A stretch of DNA of 64,000 bases from Isochrysis galbana (Eukaryota > Haptophyta > Isochrysidales > Isochrysidaceae), in the NCBI GenBank assembly GCA_018136815.1, contig CM030931.1, positions 6,654,399-6,718,398 of the forward strand, in the 5' to 3' direction. A program made the position numbers and the translations under genes. The notes under the pieces are model-generated. The model saw nothing but the letters and a program-made list of their open reading frames with translations, searched no databases and was not told the origin of the DNA. Below, piece after piece: positions 55,424 to 64,000 of this stretch (positions are counted from its first letter, which is position 1; each line of letters starts with the position of its first letter).

Positions 55424-55538
55424 TGTTACAGCATTTTGTCAGGAAAAAGACACTGGAAGATATGAATATGAAGGATGAAGGTTGGGATGTTACACGGCTG
55501 CCGGGTGAATACTTAGTGTGATTATTGCACCCTGCGAG

Positions 55539-55611
55539 TGCGCGGCGCGATGTGAGCTAGTCCGGCCAAAATTCGCCCAACCAACTAGTCCTGCCAAATT
55601 GCGGTCTGAAA
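55539..55611 (+). repeat. 73-bp direct repeat, right copy
   Basis: See 54976-55048. The two copies bracket the AT-rich island. Confidence 0.85.
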
Positions 55612-56384
55612 GGGTATGTGAAATATTGGTATGGACATTTGATGGCTCCATCCATTCAATTGATGTCCCATAATTGACGGAACGACACCTTGAGGGCGCT
55701 CATGACGAGAGGTGGAGGTGGAGGACCGGAGCCGGGACAGAAGGGCGGCAAACACACAAGCAAGGGGAAAGGCGGAAAGGCAGAGAAGAGAACCGGGCGG
55801 ATACGTAAGGAAGCGGAAAGGATGTGGGAGACGCACGCGTCTGGAGAACGAAAGGGGGGGGGGGGGGGGCGATCCTTCGACGAGAGGGTAGCCAAAGGGG
55901 GGTCTTAAGAGGGTAGCGCCATTCTAGGTTCTAGGGGTAAAAACCCTTGCCCTTGGGGTGACTCCCCCTACCCGCAACAGCGACGTTTTCCACCGTGGTC
56001 ACACGCACATAGCCACAAAGACGCACACGGGGGGCAAGCTCATAACATAGCCGTATGCCGCGCTAAGGCTCGGCCGTGACTAGCGTACACACGGCGGTGA
56101 TGACTGAACAAGCAAGAGCAGAAGAGGCGCACACACTAGCGCATAGAGGAGAGAAGACCGACAACCACGGCCGTCAACGCCATCCGGCGGGGACGCAGTT
56201 AGCCCTGCTGCTGGCTATCTACGTGGCACAAAGAGGAGCCCATACTTACGCGAGCCGTGACGCGTGCAAGCCACGTGCGCCGCGTGTGCTACGGACACGC
56301 ATCCAGAATTAGAATGGTCCAATGTTGACAGCCGGAGAGCGCTCTTCACCCGGCACGCAGTCTACTGGGAGGAGTGTGAACAAC
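55612..56384. other. Intergenic with purine-rich repeat
   Basis: Bases 55690-55985 are a purine-rich Lys/Gly/Arg-coding low-complexity stretch with a G run at about 55854-55869. They end in CTCCCCCTACCCGCAACAG, as in the G-rich region near 3800-3840, so this is probably another copy of that repeat. No gene called. Confidence 0.4.
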
Positions 56385-59212
56385 TTAGACCTCTGCGCGG
56401 GGATCGTCTCCGCCCTCATCCTGGGGCGCCTGTTGCTGGCCAACGGGAGCACGCTTCTTGTGCTGCTTATGTGTGCCCGAGACGATCTCGTCGATGCGCA
56501 GAAGCATAGACGCAGCCTCAATCGCGGTTTTAATTGTCTGTGATTTTACGGCGAATGGCTCCCACACACCCAGTTCGTTCATATCGGCGAGGATCCCCTT
56601 CTCACCGTCAATGCCCCATGTGAGGTTAGTGCCCGAAGCGTGCTTGGCGCGAAGCTGCGTGAGCACACGGATGATGTCAGCGCCGCAGTTCTCGAGCAGC
56701 GTGCGCGGGATCACCTCTAATGCCACTCCTGCGGCGCGGTAGGCGCCGGCGATCTCCGGTTCCTGCGTCTTGGAACCGGCGACAAGCGCGTGCGCAATGG
56801 CCATCTCCGTGGCACCACCGCCAGGAACGGCGCGAGGGTCCAAATAGATGGTTCGCAGCACATTCATCGCGTCGCCAAGGTTGCGCTCAACCTGCATGAG
56901 GGCGAGACATGGAGGATACGCTGAGGAGGTTGCTTGCAGCAGCAGTCGGTGGAGATGCGCGGCATCGATTGGTGGTGCAGGGAGCGTGTGTAGGTAGGTG
57001 AGAGGTTGCGCACCTCATTGAGGACATCCTTATTGGCTCCACGCAGCACGATGGAGCAAGCCTTCGGGGCCTCGCAGTCAACAAACCAAGAGAACCACTC
57101 GTCACCAATCTTAGTGCACTCGAAGAGACCGCAGCCCGTGCCGATATCTTTCTCTTGAATCTCGGAGGTACGATGGACGATTGTGGCACCCGTAGCGCGC
57201 GCAATGCGGTTATTGTCCGTCTTTCGGATGCGGCGGATCACGGAGATATTAGCCTTCACAAGGTAGTGCTGCGCAAGATCAGAGACGCCTTTTTCGGTGA
57301 CAACGATGTCAGGCTTGAAGGCAACAATCTCCGAGCAGATCTCTTTAATGGCCTCCTCTTCCTGCCGGAGGAGTTCCTCCCACGCCTGGACCGAGCACGT
57401 TTGGCAGGGGCGTTCGGGTGTTGGGCGTGAGGCAGGCAAGCCTTTCATGCACGGGGACAGTCTCGCCATGCAACACCCAGTTCGGGATCGCACCTTGTCG
57501 TCAGACATCTCGATGTTGGTCTGCGACTCGTTTTTCTTGTATTCGAGCGTGCAGTCAAGGAGCAGGATGCGCGGCTTCACGATCCTTCGGCGCATCTTGG
57601 AGTGCACAAGATCCTTATTCATCATCACACCCTTGAGCACGCGTGAGTCCTCGAGGTTGCCTCCGGGAATCTTCTCCACCTTGGCATACCTATCAATGAC
57701 AACAAGAGACAATCCGGGTGAATTTGTCAGGAGGTGAGATGGGCGCGTTGGCAGAACACCCTTCTACATGCGTCCGTCTCGCCCATGCCCCACAACTGCA
57801 CCCTCGCCACAATTGCTCACCGCTTGATGTCGACCTCCTTACGTCCGCCCTCTTCCATGTAAACAGTTGAGACGGCCTCAAGCGAGAGATCGATGAGCAT
57901 GCCCGAAAAGTGAGAGATGAACTTGGTGCCTGTGCACGCTTGGACCATCTTGATCAGCTCTTCCTTGTCGGTCATGTCGATGGGCCTCGCGCACTTATCA
58001 AGCACCTGTAGAGATCCGGCGTCGTGGCGGGTTAGGTGTTTGGAAGCAGCAGTCGCAGTTGGCCTCGAAGTAATGCAGCTAGGGTGGTGAATTGCTCCCA
58101 CAACTGCAACCTGCCTGATATAGGGGCGGGAGCCTATCGAGGGCGTGCGGTGCTGTTTGTGCAAGCTGATGCAGGGTCAATACGACGACCGCGAAGCAGA
58201 AGCCACAGCGGAGCGGCTGAACCATCTCGATATCTACTCACCACCACAAACCAACACCACCATGGGCCACCCACATGAGCTGTCACATGATTTTGCAGCC
58301 AGCGGCACGCATGATGTGGCTGGCTGTGCTCGTGTTGCTGGCTGCGTTGTCATAGCAGCGGAGGGAAACACACCGCGATGGCGTCATCGAGCGCCCTCAA
58401 GTATCCGTTGCAAATGGTAGTTGGGTGAAGCTGCCTCTCGAGGAGCGGACCGGCAAGATTGAGGTACTCGCCAGCAAGCACGATCACAGAGGTGGTGCCA
58501 TCGCCGACTTGCTCATCCTGTCGGGTGATGGACGCACGAGGCAGGACTAGTGAGGGGCTGCTCGTCAGCGGGTTCTCTTGGACCAACTATTCGACTCTCC
58601 ACTGACCGCCCCGCCGCATATATGACGTCCACGAAACCGGGCGCACATCGCGTGACGGCTTCCGTACGATGGGTTGGCATTGTCACGGGTAGCAACCATC
58701 AGCCAGACACTTATCCTCACCTGTGCACGGGAGAGCTCGATCATCGACTTGGCGGCAGGGTGCGAGACGTCGACTTCGCGGAGTATCGAGTTGCCATCGT
58801 TAGTCATTACGATCCCTCCCATCGGGTCGAGGAGCATCTTGAGCATCGAGCGGGGGCCGAGCGTTGTGCGGATGATCTCCGAGACCGCTTTGCCCGCCGC
58901 GATATTAGACATCTGAGCCTTGCGTCCGGTCTCGCGCTGCACCTGCGAGAGGATAAGTGGCCGAAATAATTGCTTGTCAGCCAGCCTCCCCCAACCCTGC
59001 CCCCGGGTCCTTCACTCCATTCTTCCGACTGGGGACCCCCTTGCCCTCCGTTCCCTACCCCATTCCCCATCTCCCTTCCTTCTTCTCTCACCAGCGAGGG
59101 CGCGCGACGGGCGCACGGCTAGGGCGTCGCGCATGTGCGTTAGGAGTCTTGTTCTTCCTACCTGCTGGTTCATCACCATGATAGGCGTGCCGCCCATCCG
59201 AGCCATGGCCAT
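56385..59212 (-). CDS. CCT3: T-complex protein 1 subunit gamma (CCT3), seven exons
   Basis: Exons: 59212-59162, 58942-58721, 58517-58374, 58005-57821, 57689-57494, 57385-57014, 56891-56385. All junctions are GT-AG with consistent phases, giving 558 residues (human CCT3 is 545). This is a subunit of the cytosolic chaperonin TRiC, which folds actin and tubulin. Diagnostic segments are MVMNQQ joined to VQRETGRKAQ, IIRTTLGPRSMLKMLLDPMG, the nucleotide loop DEQVGDGTTSVIVLAGEYLN, the apical EKGVSDLAQHYLVKAN with IRRIRKTDNNRIARATGATI, VPGGGATEMAIAHAL, and AVKSQTIKTAIEAASMLLRI with DDIVSG-like DEIVSGTHK. NDGNSI and the catalytic Asp of DGTTS are intact. Three in-frame Met lie at the start; the second or third may be used. 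A G16 run (C on the coding strand) lies 27 bases upstream. Confidence 0.95.
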
Positions 59213-59238
59213 GTGTGCTCTGGAGAGAGGAGAAGAGA

Positions 59239-59484
59239 GGGGGGGGGGGGGGGGCGAGTGGGGGCGGGCGGGGGGCGGTGGAAGCAGCGGGGGGGGGGGA
59301 GAGAGTTGGGCCGAGAAGAAGCTTGCCACCGATGTAATGGATAACAAGGCGATGAGAAGGGGAAGAAGGGGAGGGGGAGGGGGAAGGGGGGAAGAGGAAG
59401 GGGGGGGGGGGCTCGGCCGAGCGGGCGGAGAGGGCGGGGGAGAGAGGCCCCGCGGGGGGAGAAGGGAGGGGGGGAGGGGAGGGG

Positions 59485-59515
<31 letters not shown>

Positions 59516-59517
59516 GG
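59239..59517 (+). repeat. G-rich tract with GGC triplet repeat, upstream of CCT3
   Basis: G16 at 59239-59254, several further G8-G11 runs, and about ten GGC units near 59486-59515. On the CCT3 coding strand this is a C-rich 5' region that could form i-motif or G-quadruplex structures. Confidence 0.8.
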
Positions 59518-59623
59518 GGCGCGTTGTCGCCATGGCCGTTGGGAGCAAACCTGTATTGTATTGTAGGAGGGACGAGTACTCCTACTCGTACAAGTAGGTC
59601 GTAGGAAGAGAGAGGGGTGGCGT

Positions 59624-59806
59624 CCTACATGTGAAACACAGCCAAACTTAGAAAAAAAAAGCAAAAACAGTATGTTTTTTGCCGTCGAAAAAAAACAGTG
59701 TAAAGAACAGATGTGCGGGGTAGGGGGGCCGCCCGAAATAAAACAGCGAAAAACATATGTTTTGGGCCTCCGAAAAAAAACACTGTTCCTGTGTTTCACA
59801 TGTAGG
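59624..59806. mobile_element. MITE copy with perfect 18-bp TIRs and 8-bp target duplication
   Basis: The 183-bp non-coding element starts CCTACATGTGAAACACAG and ends with the exact reverse complement. GGTGGCGT flanks it on both sides (59616-59623 and 59807-59814). Internal sequence is A-rich with AAACA runs. It belongs to the same family as 10577-10771. Confidence 0.9.
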
Positions 59807-59814
59807 GGTGGCGT

Positions 59815-60451
59815 TAGAAATTGTAGTCTTGTAAGAGGTCTTGTTGGCTAGCATCCCTAGCCTAGATGGGAAATACAGTGTTAGGGCGGTCAAACAGCTA
59901 TTTTAACTTCTAAGGGTGAAAATTGACCAAGTCAAGATTAAGATTGAGGATTCATTACGAGATCTTTGGATATGGTGACCGGATAGGTGTAACTAGCACA
60001 TATCCGGTGCCCTTTGGGCCCTTGACCCCCCACGGTAGCCCACGCAGCGATGCGTAACCAGAAAACGCGCAAATTGGCCAGAAATCACTATCGCGGAGGG
60101 CCGACGTCCGACGCGAGCGCGGGCGAGCGTCGGGCCGCTAATCGACGCGTCCCCGGCGCAGCGTGCCTCGGCCAGCCACAGCCATGCGCGTAGGCTGCCA
60201 GGTGCGCCTCTTGGCCCAGGCCAGAGTTTCGTTTCGGACCCGCCCAAATTTCGTTTCGAAATTTCGCACGCATTTCACTAAGTTTCGGGCCCGCTCCACC
60301 CAAATTTCGGGGGTGTTTTGCTTTGCTCTCGGTTATAATGGCTAATGGCGCTAGCGCGCTCCGCGCGCATCGATACGCACCTAACTATGACGAATTGGGA
60401 TGGCCCATAGGGCCTGAGGGCAATGAGGAAGGGGCAAAGCCGGCGGCAGGC
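59815..60451. other. Intergenic up to gap
   Basis: Contains clustered AAATTTCG / CGAAATTT motifs at about 60240-60310 and no coding evidence. Confidence 0.4.
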
Positions 60452-60551
60452 NNNNNNNNNNNNNNNNNNNNNNNNNNNNNNNNNNNNNNNNNNNNNNNNN
60501 NNNNNNNNNNNNNNNNNNNNNNNNNNNNNNNNNNNNNNNNNNNNNNNNNNN
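60452..60551. other. Assembly gap (100 N)
   Basis: Exactly 100 N, followed directly by a C-rich low-complexity stretch that probably broke the assembly. Confidence 0.99.
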
Positions 60552-61620
60552 TCCCCCCCCCCCCTCCCCCTAACCCCCCTCTCTCCCCCTCCCCCCCCCG
60601 CCCCCCGCTCCCGCCCCCCCCTCCCCTCGCGACCTCTCTCCCCCGCCGCACCCGCCGCTCGCGCCCAGGCCCACCCAGGCCCAGGGCAGCAAGCAGGGGC
60701 CTACGACAGGCTGGCTGGCCGTGACTGGGCCAACCTTCTCACCTCCTTCTTCCTTCTTACTATCGTGGGGTTTCCAGGGTTCACCAGCCGATGTATTCAA
60801 GACCACCTACACAAAGAGGCGTTGCCTCTTACTCTTACTTGTTACTTGTACTTGTGGGTTCTCGTCTACGTTGAGGACATTGTAAGTTGTAATCGTCGAC
60901 AATCCTGCGCTAATCTACGCACACGCGTCGGCTACAAGCCTTAATTAAGCGAAAGGATTCCGGTAGAAGACAAAGGCGAATTGACTGATTGACTTGGATA
61001 CTCGTGTCAATGTCAATGTTGCAGTTACAGTTGACAGTTGCAGTGTGCAGTGTTGCAGTTACAAGGGAAAGGCCAAAATGTCTCCAATTGTCGCAACATT
61101 TGTACGTTCGGACCTCCGCCTCGAGCGCTATCTATGGATCGTACATCGATCCCTCCAATTCACAATTCACGCCATTTTGATACGCAGGCTGGACTTGCCT
61201 CGGTGGCCGAGACTAGAGGTGGGGACGGGAAAAATCGACTTTTCACAATTGCACCCAAAAGTCGATGTGAATGCATGGAGAGGTGTCTCATGCTATCATA
61301 AGAGCTTCTGCAAAGTTTCAGAAGCCAATTGTTTCATGGTGGCGAGTACGAGCGAAGACAATGCGGTGTTTTTTTCGCGGTGGCCAGGGAGTTTTTTTTT
61401 AGTAGATTTTGGCGCGTTGGAGCCACAATGAAGGATGCTTGTGCCCACCAAAGGCCACTTTCGGGGTTGCGGGGCTGGAACCTCGTCCTCTGCCGTCCCC
61501 AAAGGGCAGAAGTGTCACTTCCAGCACACACACACCCGACATCCGCCCCAGCTATCCAGCCCTTCCTTCCGGCAATTGACATGCCAACGCGCGCGCCCCC
61601 ACTCACAGATAGCCAGATAG
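60552..61620. other. Intergenic, no gene recognised
   Basis: C-rich to about 60660, then unique sequence. A GTTGCAGTTACA-type tandem lies at 61017-61062. No supported gene. Confidence 0.4.
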
Positions 61621-61623
61621 CCT

Positions 61624-61841
61624 GGTCACTCACTATGGGGGTGCGGATGGCACCAGCTACAATGGGAGATTGAAAGGCTAAGCAAGCTCCCTAACGATTC
61701 CGGTGAGATGGATCAGCGAAAAAAATTGGGGGTTATCCGGCGAAAATTTCGAAAATTACCGAACTTCGGGCCTTCGAAGGCGGAGCGCGAAATACAGTCA
61801 GGCCCCCCTTCCGGTATATTTTTGGTGAGGCCCTTCATGCG
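61624..61841 (+). repeat. LINE leader repeat, second copy
   Basis: Shares an ordered series of blocks with 10895-11087 and lies about 80 bp upstream of the LINE ORF, consistent with a LINE 5' UTR. Confidence 0.55.
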
Positions 61842-61923
61842 AGGTACAAACATCGAATGACGAGGAAATTTGTGACGCCAACTTACTGGGCCCACAAGGC
61901 AACTAACTTTATAGCTAGACGCG

Positions 61924-62976
61924 ATGGAGCGCGCCGCCGCGACTCCCCTCTCCTTCAGGCCCCCCGCCGAGGGCGGCTCCCCAGTCTCCATGGACCTGTC
62001 GCTGACGAAGCGACCGCGCCCACCGTCGGAGGCCGAGCAGGTGTGTGCGACCCCGGTCGCACCCCGCGGCCCGTGGCCTCGGCCACACCCAACAAGGCAG
62101 CCATGCTGGCCCCCCTCATGGGGGGTGGCTGTCTGTAGACCCCACCACATCACCACCACAACCACACCGTCACCCCCTCCATGGGCATGCCTTATGGCAG
62201 AGGCCCCTCCCACCCCGGCGACGGTCGCGCTGCCACGGCAGCGCGACCCGAGACCGGGTGGCCCTCATGGGCACAACATCATGACAACACATTTTTGCAA
62301 CACAGCCAGCATACTGCCTTGGGAGAACAAGGAAGACTGGACAACAGGAGGCCGGTGGCGAAGCCCAGCCCCCAGAGCAACGCGCTACCCTCACTTCCAA
62401 TCACCTGGCCCTGCGAGACTAACCACATACCCATACGGCCCTGCACCACAGGAACCAGACTCAGAAGATGAGGACAACAATGTGGACACCGACGCAACGT
62501 ATGACCTGTCGCTACACCAGGAAGGCGACTTCATCCTTCACGACACGATGGTGTACGCGGCCATCGTCGAGCTTCTCCTCGAACTCGAGGGTGTGGACCC
62601 CGAGCCGGACTTCTGGGCCCGATCCTCAAAGGGTCCTTGGCACATCGCGATAAACGAAGACTGCATGCTGCAATTCAAGGCACGTTACGGAGAGCTCACC
62701 ACGATCAGGGTTCACAACGTTGACATCAAGGTGGAAGTCAAGATTGAATCCATCGAGGACAAGCTCAACAAAAAAGGCTCCTCGTCGCGCAAAGCACTGT
62801 ACGAGGCACTCCAAGATGTCGCGGCCCACGTCGTGATCGAGGCAGAGGGGGATAATATCGGAAAACCAATTAGGATTCGTGCCAAGACGGCTGATCAGCG
62901 AAGCAACACACCTGCTCCAACTCACGAGAGCATATCTGGACGAAACCGGGGAACCGGGCCTAATACTAGCCCTTGA
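61924..62976 (+). CDS. LINE ORF1-like protein
   Basis: A 350-codon frame. The first 170 residues are Pro/Arg/Thr-rich and disordered. An acidic patch (PDSEDEDNNVDTDATYDLSL) follows, then a compact part with IVELLLELEGVDPEPDFWAR, WHIAINEDCMLQFKARYGEL, VHNVDIKVEVKIESIEDKLN and YEALQDVAAHVVIEAE. Position before a reverse transcriptase and a disordered-plus-compact layout suit a LINE ORF1 (RNA-binding protein). I see no zinc knuckle and the family is not recognised with certainty. From about 62850 its frame overlaps the RT coding frame, so its end is likely produced by a frameshift in a G5 run or by a deletion junction. Confidence 0.5.
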   Translation: MERAAATPLSFRPPAEGGSPVSMDLSLTKRPRPPSEAEQVCATPVAPRGPWPRPHPTRQPCWPPSWGVAVCRPHHITTTTTPSPPPWACLMAEAPPTPATVALPRQRDPRPGGPHGHNIMTTHFCNTASILPWENKEDWTTGGRWRSPAPRATRYPHFQSPGPARLTTYPYGPAPQEPDSEDEDNNVDTDATYDLSLHQEGDFILHDTMVYAAIVELLLELEGVDPEPDFWARSSKGPWHIAINEDCMLQFKARYGELTTIRVHNVDIKVEVKIESIEDKLNKKGSSSRKALYEALQDVAAHVVIEAEGDNIGKPIRIRAKTADQRSNTPAPTHESISGRNRGTGPNTSP

Positions 62977-64000
62977 TTGGGAAAAAGCGTTCGATAGAGT
63001 CAGTTGGGAGTTCTACCACTTGGCCCTCGAACTCCTCAACTTTGGCCCGAACTTCCAATCACTCGCCAAAGCGCTCACTAGCGAGAACGCCCGACCGGTA
63101 AGGACGATCAAAACCAACGGGGGAAGGAGCTATCCCTTTACTGTGGGAAGCGGCATGCCGCAAGGCTGCCCGTTATCCCCGCTCACCTTCCTACTCACGA
63201 CGGAGGCACTCACCCGGGCCATAAACAGGGACGAAGACATAGCGGGAATAGACCTCAATGGATACAATCTGAAGATTAGCCAGTTCGCAGACGACACGGC
63301 GCTAATAGCCAGGGACTATAAAAGCATGAAAAAATCCCTGTACTGGGTACAACTACATGAAAAAGCCACGGGGGGGAAAACGAACGAAAGTAAGTTCCAA
63401 GGACTCCGGATGGGAGGGCAAAGGACCCGCAAACCCCCGTGGGACATGCGAAAATACAACTGGATAAAAAATAGCGAATACCTAACGATATTAGGCGTGC
63501 CACTAGGAGCGCCGGAGGCGCTCAAACCCTTCTGGGCGAAGCTAGCAGACAAAATCGACGAGAAAGTTACCAAACTAGCGCCGGCCACCGGACATATGTC
63601 GATATTTGGGAGAGCCGCCATAGTAAACTTCATTATTTACGGAACACCGAGATATTGGCTACAGACTCTGGCCGCCCCTAAATGGTTTCACACGCGGATA
63701 CAGAGGGCCGCGGATGCGGTCCTCTGGACGAGCCCATACACCCAAAAGCAGAGCAAATGGATCGCTCACCCACACTACGCCACACACCACGCAAAAAGCG
63801 CGACCAGGACATTGGGGCTAGGGCTCATACACTGGCCGACTCATGTCAAGGCCCTCCAAGCCAAATGGATCCTAAACTACCTAAACGCACGCAAAGCGAT
63901 CTGGAAGCACGCGCTGGACGCATGGTTCTGTCGCACCGGGCTGGGGAGGGGCGCTGTCCTCTCCACGATACCAATAAAAACACTTACGGGAAGCCTCAGA
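62837..64000 (+). CDS. LINE reverse transcriptase, partial, runs off right edge
   Basis: Open from after a TGA at 62834 to the window end. It begins SENQLGFVPRRLISEATHLL, the classic start of the LINE finger region. LILALDWEKAFDRVSWEF (motif A, catalytic Asp), SGMPQGCPLSPLTFLL (motif B) and SQFADDTALIA (motif C with the two catalytic Asp) follow, then the ATGGKTNESKFQGL thumb-side motif and the conserved SEYLTILGVPLG. All catalytic residues are intact. The endonuclease domain that should precede the RT is not found between ORF1 and the RT, so this copy seems internally deleted. The missing C-terminal part corresponds to what is left at 33307-34133. Confidence 0.9.

Noticed and set aside
59012-59548. 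Pro-rich minus-strand frame upstream of CCT3
   Set aside because: It arises from C-rich low-complexity DNA; only its last part, around the CCT3 ATG, is coding in a supported way.
58920-59597. 225-codon plus-strand Gly/Arg-rich frame
   Set aside because: It is antisense to CCT3 exon 1 and its C-rich upstream tract; low complexity only.
61017-61062. GTTGCAGTTACA tandem as a possible CRISPR or satellite
   Set aside because: Irregular spacing and only a few units; no spacers.
1-64000. tRNA, rRNA, CRISPR arrays, operons or bacterial promoters
   Set aside because: No cloverleaf, rRNA-like block or regular repeat-spacer array was recognised by eye, and the gene structures are eukaryotic. A tRNAscan or Rfam run would be needed to exclude small RNA genes.

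Overview
The window is nuclear DNA of a GC-rich, intron-containing protist. The evidence is GT-AG introns of about 100-300 bases (137, 156, 130, 104 and 101 nt are placed exactly), eukaryote-only families (CCT3 chaperonin, F-box/RCC1, RNF213-like AAA+ ubiquitin ligase), LINE and DNA transposons, and a SET-domain methyltransferase whose N terminus looks like a signal peptide followed by a transit peptide. That last leader suggests an alga with a complex (secondary) plastid. A haptophyte or similar microalga is my best guess, but no marker in the window fixes the lineage. Three runs of exactly 100 N (10252, 35352, 60452) are scaffold gaps.

Layout. 1-658: 5' part of a GNAT-like acetyltransferase (minus). 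659-4300: repeats, including a pair of 172-bp direct repeats. 4410-4979: small calycin-like gene (minus). 5000-8500: repeats. 8525-9925: coiled-coil protein (plus). 10577-13200: a MITE, LINE scraps and fragments of ankyrin, cytochrome b561-like and membrane-protein genes. 13707-33121: one giant minus-strand gene which I rebuild from three exons as a 6373-residue RNF213-like protein with an N-terminal NHL region. 33290-34490: LINE 3' remnant. 34955-35351: dual-specificity phosphatase (partial, at a gap). 36636-39083: GT25 glycosyltransferase fused to a 2OG-Fe(II) dioxygenase. 40335-42324: a gene split by a LINE tail with a 16-bp target duplication. 43124-44293: SET-domain methyltransferase. 44344-46935: pogo/Tigger-like DNA transposon with a two-exon transposase, followed by a decayed inverted relative. 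48088-50589: F-box/RCC1 protein. 51709-52934: lipoyl synthase. 54259-54970: unrecognised multi-exon gene, next to an AT-rich island between 73-bp repeats. 56385-59212: CCT3 in seven exons. 59624-59806: second MITE. 61624-64000: LINE with reverse transcriptase running off the edge.

The host genes form no operon or pathway; they are scattered housekeeping and regulatory genes in a transposon-rich background. The observations most worth following are the NHL-RNF213 giant with an RZ finger but no visible RING, the GT25-dioxygenase fusion, the LINE-interrupted gene, the MITE family with clean 8-bp target duplications, and the AT-rich island.
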